6,081 nt of DNA from Planctomycetota bacterium (lineage in GTDB: Bacteria > Planctomycetota > PUPC01 > JABMSA01 > JAUWKK01). Within the stretch, counting starts at the first letter, position 1. Every line of letters starts with the position of its first letter. The stretch covers positions 1 to 6,081 of the forward strand of contig JAUWKK010000187.1 in the NCBI GenBank assembly GCA_030614245.1, written 5' to 3'. The notes under the pieces were generated by a model. That model saw nothing but the letters and a program-made list of their open reading frames with translations, was not told the DNA's origin and made no database searches. The translations under genes were made by a program, and so were the position numbers. Positions 5,413-6,081 of the stretch are shown in pieces.

Positions 5413-6081
5413 TCATCCGACTTCTTTCAGGAGAGCCCCTCTCTCGATGAACGCCTCAGTCCTATGGTAAGCTTCGTGATCGGTGCATTGCATGGGGGGG
5501 TGCTTCATGAAATACGCCGACGGCGCGTGGAGCACACCACCTTCGCCCCTATGGAGCGCCAGCTTGCAGCAACGGATGGCATCGATGGCAACGCCAGCGG
5601 AATTGGGAGAATCCTCCACCGACAAGCGCAGCTCCAGATTCATGGGGACATCGCCAAACATCTTGCCTTCCATGCGGATGAAGCACACCTTGTTGTCCTT
5701 TTGCCATGGGACATAGTCGCTGGGCCCGATGTGAATGTTCTCGTCGTCCAGCCGCTCTGCAGCAACCGACTGCACCGCTTCTGTTTTCGATTTCTTTTTG
5801 GACAAAAGCCGGCTGTGATTGAGCATATTGAGGAAATCGGTGTTGCCCCCAGTGTTGAGTTGGTAAGTGCGTTCCAGCTTGACACCGCGCTTGCTGAACA
5901 GGTCGGTCAGAATGCGGTGGGTAATGGTAGCGCCAAGCTGCGCCTTGATGTCGTCACCTATGATCGGCAGGTTCTTTTCCTCAAAGCGTTTGGCCCAATC
6001 AGGATCGCTAGCAATGAACACGGGCATGTTATTGATGAACGCGACCCCTGCCTTGAGGGCGCATTCGGCATAGCACCGGGT
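5413..6081 (-). CDS. ino1: myo-inositol-1-phosphate synthase, N-terminus cut by window edge
   Basis: Converts D-glucose 6-phosphate to 1L-myo-inositol 1-phosphate with bound NAD+, the first step of inositol and inositol-lipid synthesis, in the cytoplasm. 222 C-terminal residues are visible, open to the window end. Conserved blocks in visible numbering are FIASDPDWA (22-30), IGDDIKAQLGATITHR (41-56), NTGGNTDFLN (76-85), the lysine-rich SKKKSKTEAV (94-103) in the catalytic region, GPSDYVPW (119-126), MEGKMFGDVPMNLELRLSVED (137-157 region) and SAYFMKHPP (188-196). These are hallmarks of the bacterial and archaeal branch; the N-terminal part of the NAD-binding fold lies outside. The internal ATG at 6027 is not the start, because upstream codons continue the family sequence (AGVAFINN). 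GC is about 52% in six sampled lines, lower than the exporter gene. TGA at 5413 is followed by the broken gene and no clear terminator. Confidence 0.96.
   Translation of the reverse strand, partial: TRCYAECALKAGVAFINNMPVFIASDPDWAKRFEEKNLPIIGDDIKAQLGATITHRILTDLFSKRGVKLERTYQLNTGGNTDFLNMLNHSRLLSKKKSKTEAVQSVAAERLDDENIHIGPSDYVPWQKDNKVCFIRMEGKMFGDVPMNLELRLSVEDSPNSAGVAIDAIRCCKLALHRGEGGVLHAPSAYFMKHPPMQCTDHEAYHRTEAFIERGALLKEVG

Overview
The window looks like chromosomal DNA from a bacterium of moderately high GC. Four sampled lines of the transporter gene count to about 62% GC and six sampled lines of the right-hand gene to about 52%. Every gene I can support lies on the minus strand, so the region reads from right to left. 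Two near-consensus sigma-70 type promoters, a CCA-encoding tRNA gene and noncoding DNA rich in short degenerate repeats fit a free-living bacterium. Repeats of this style remind me of Planctomycetota, Armatimonadota and similar groups, but that assignment is recollection and weak.

Right end (6081 to 5413): the C-terminal 222 residues of myo-inositol-1-phosphate synthase (Ino1), cut by the window edge. From 5402 to 4717 lies a stretch that codes convincingly only in pieces spread over different frames. I read it as a decayed or frameshifted gene of unknown family, with a possible 60-residue ORF overlapping its end by ATGA.

Middle (4711 to 4202): a tRNA-Gly(CCC) gene with its own strong promoter is followed by about 390 bp without a protein gene. 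That gap holds two facing heptamer-repeat arrays, a triple ATCTGTG repeat, a perfect GC-rich hairpin, and a well-formed promoter with a palindrome over its -10 and start region.

Left two thirds (4201 to 1): an apparent operon of three genes. The first encodes a 745-residue ABC half-exporter with an unusual N-terminal extension (a PH-like beta-rich segment, then a four-cysteine zinc ribbon). The second encodes a DUF1854 protein. The third encodes an ABC-F ATPase that runs off the left edge. The exporter plus DUF1854 pair matches genes that databases label as associated with cyanophycin metabolism, although no cyanophycin gene is visible here. I infer that the pair forms a membrane export unit of unknown substrate. 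The ABC-F protein is a soluble, ribosome-directed ATPase and may only share the transcript.
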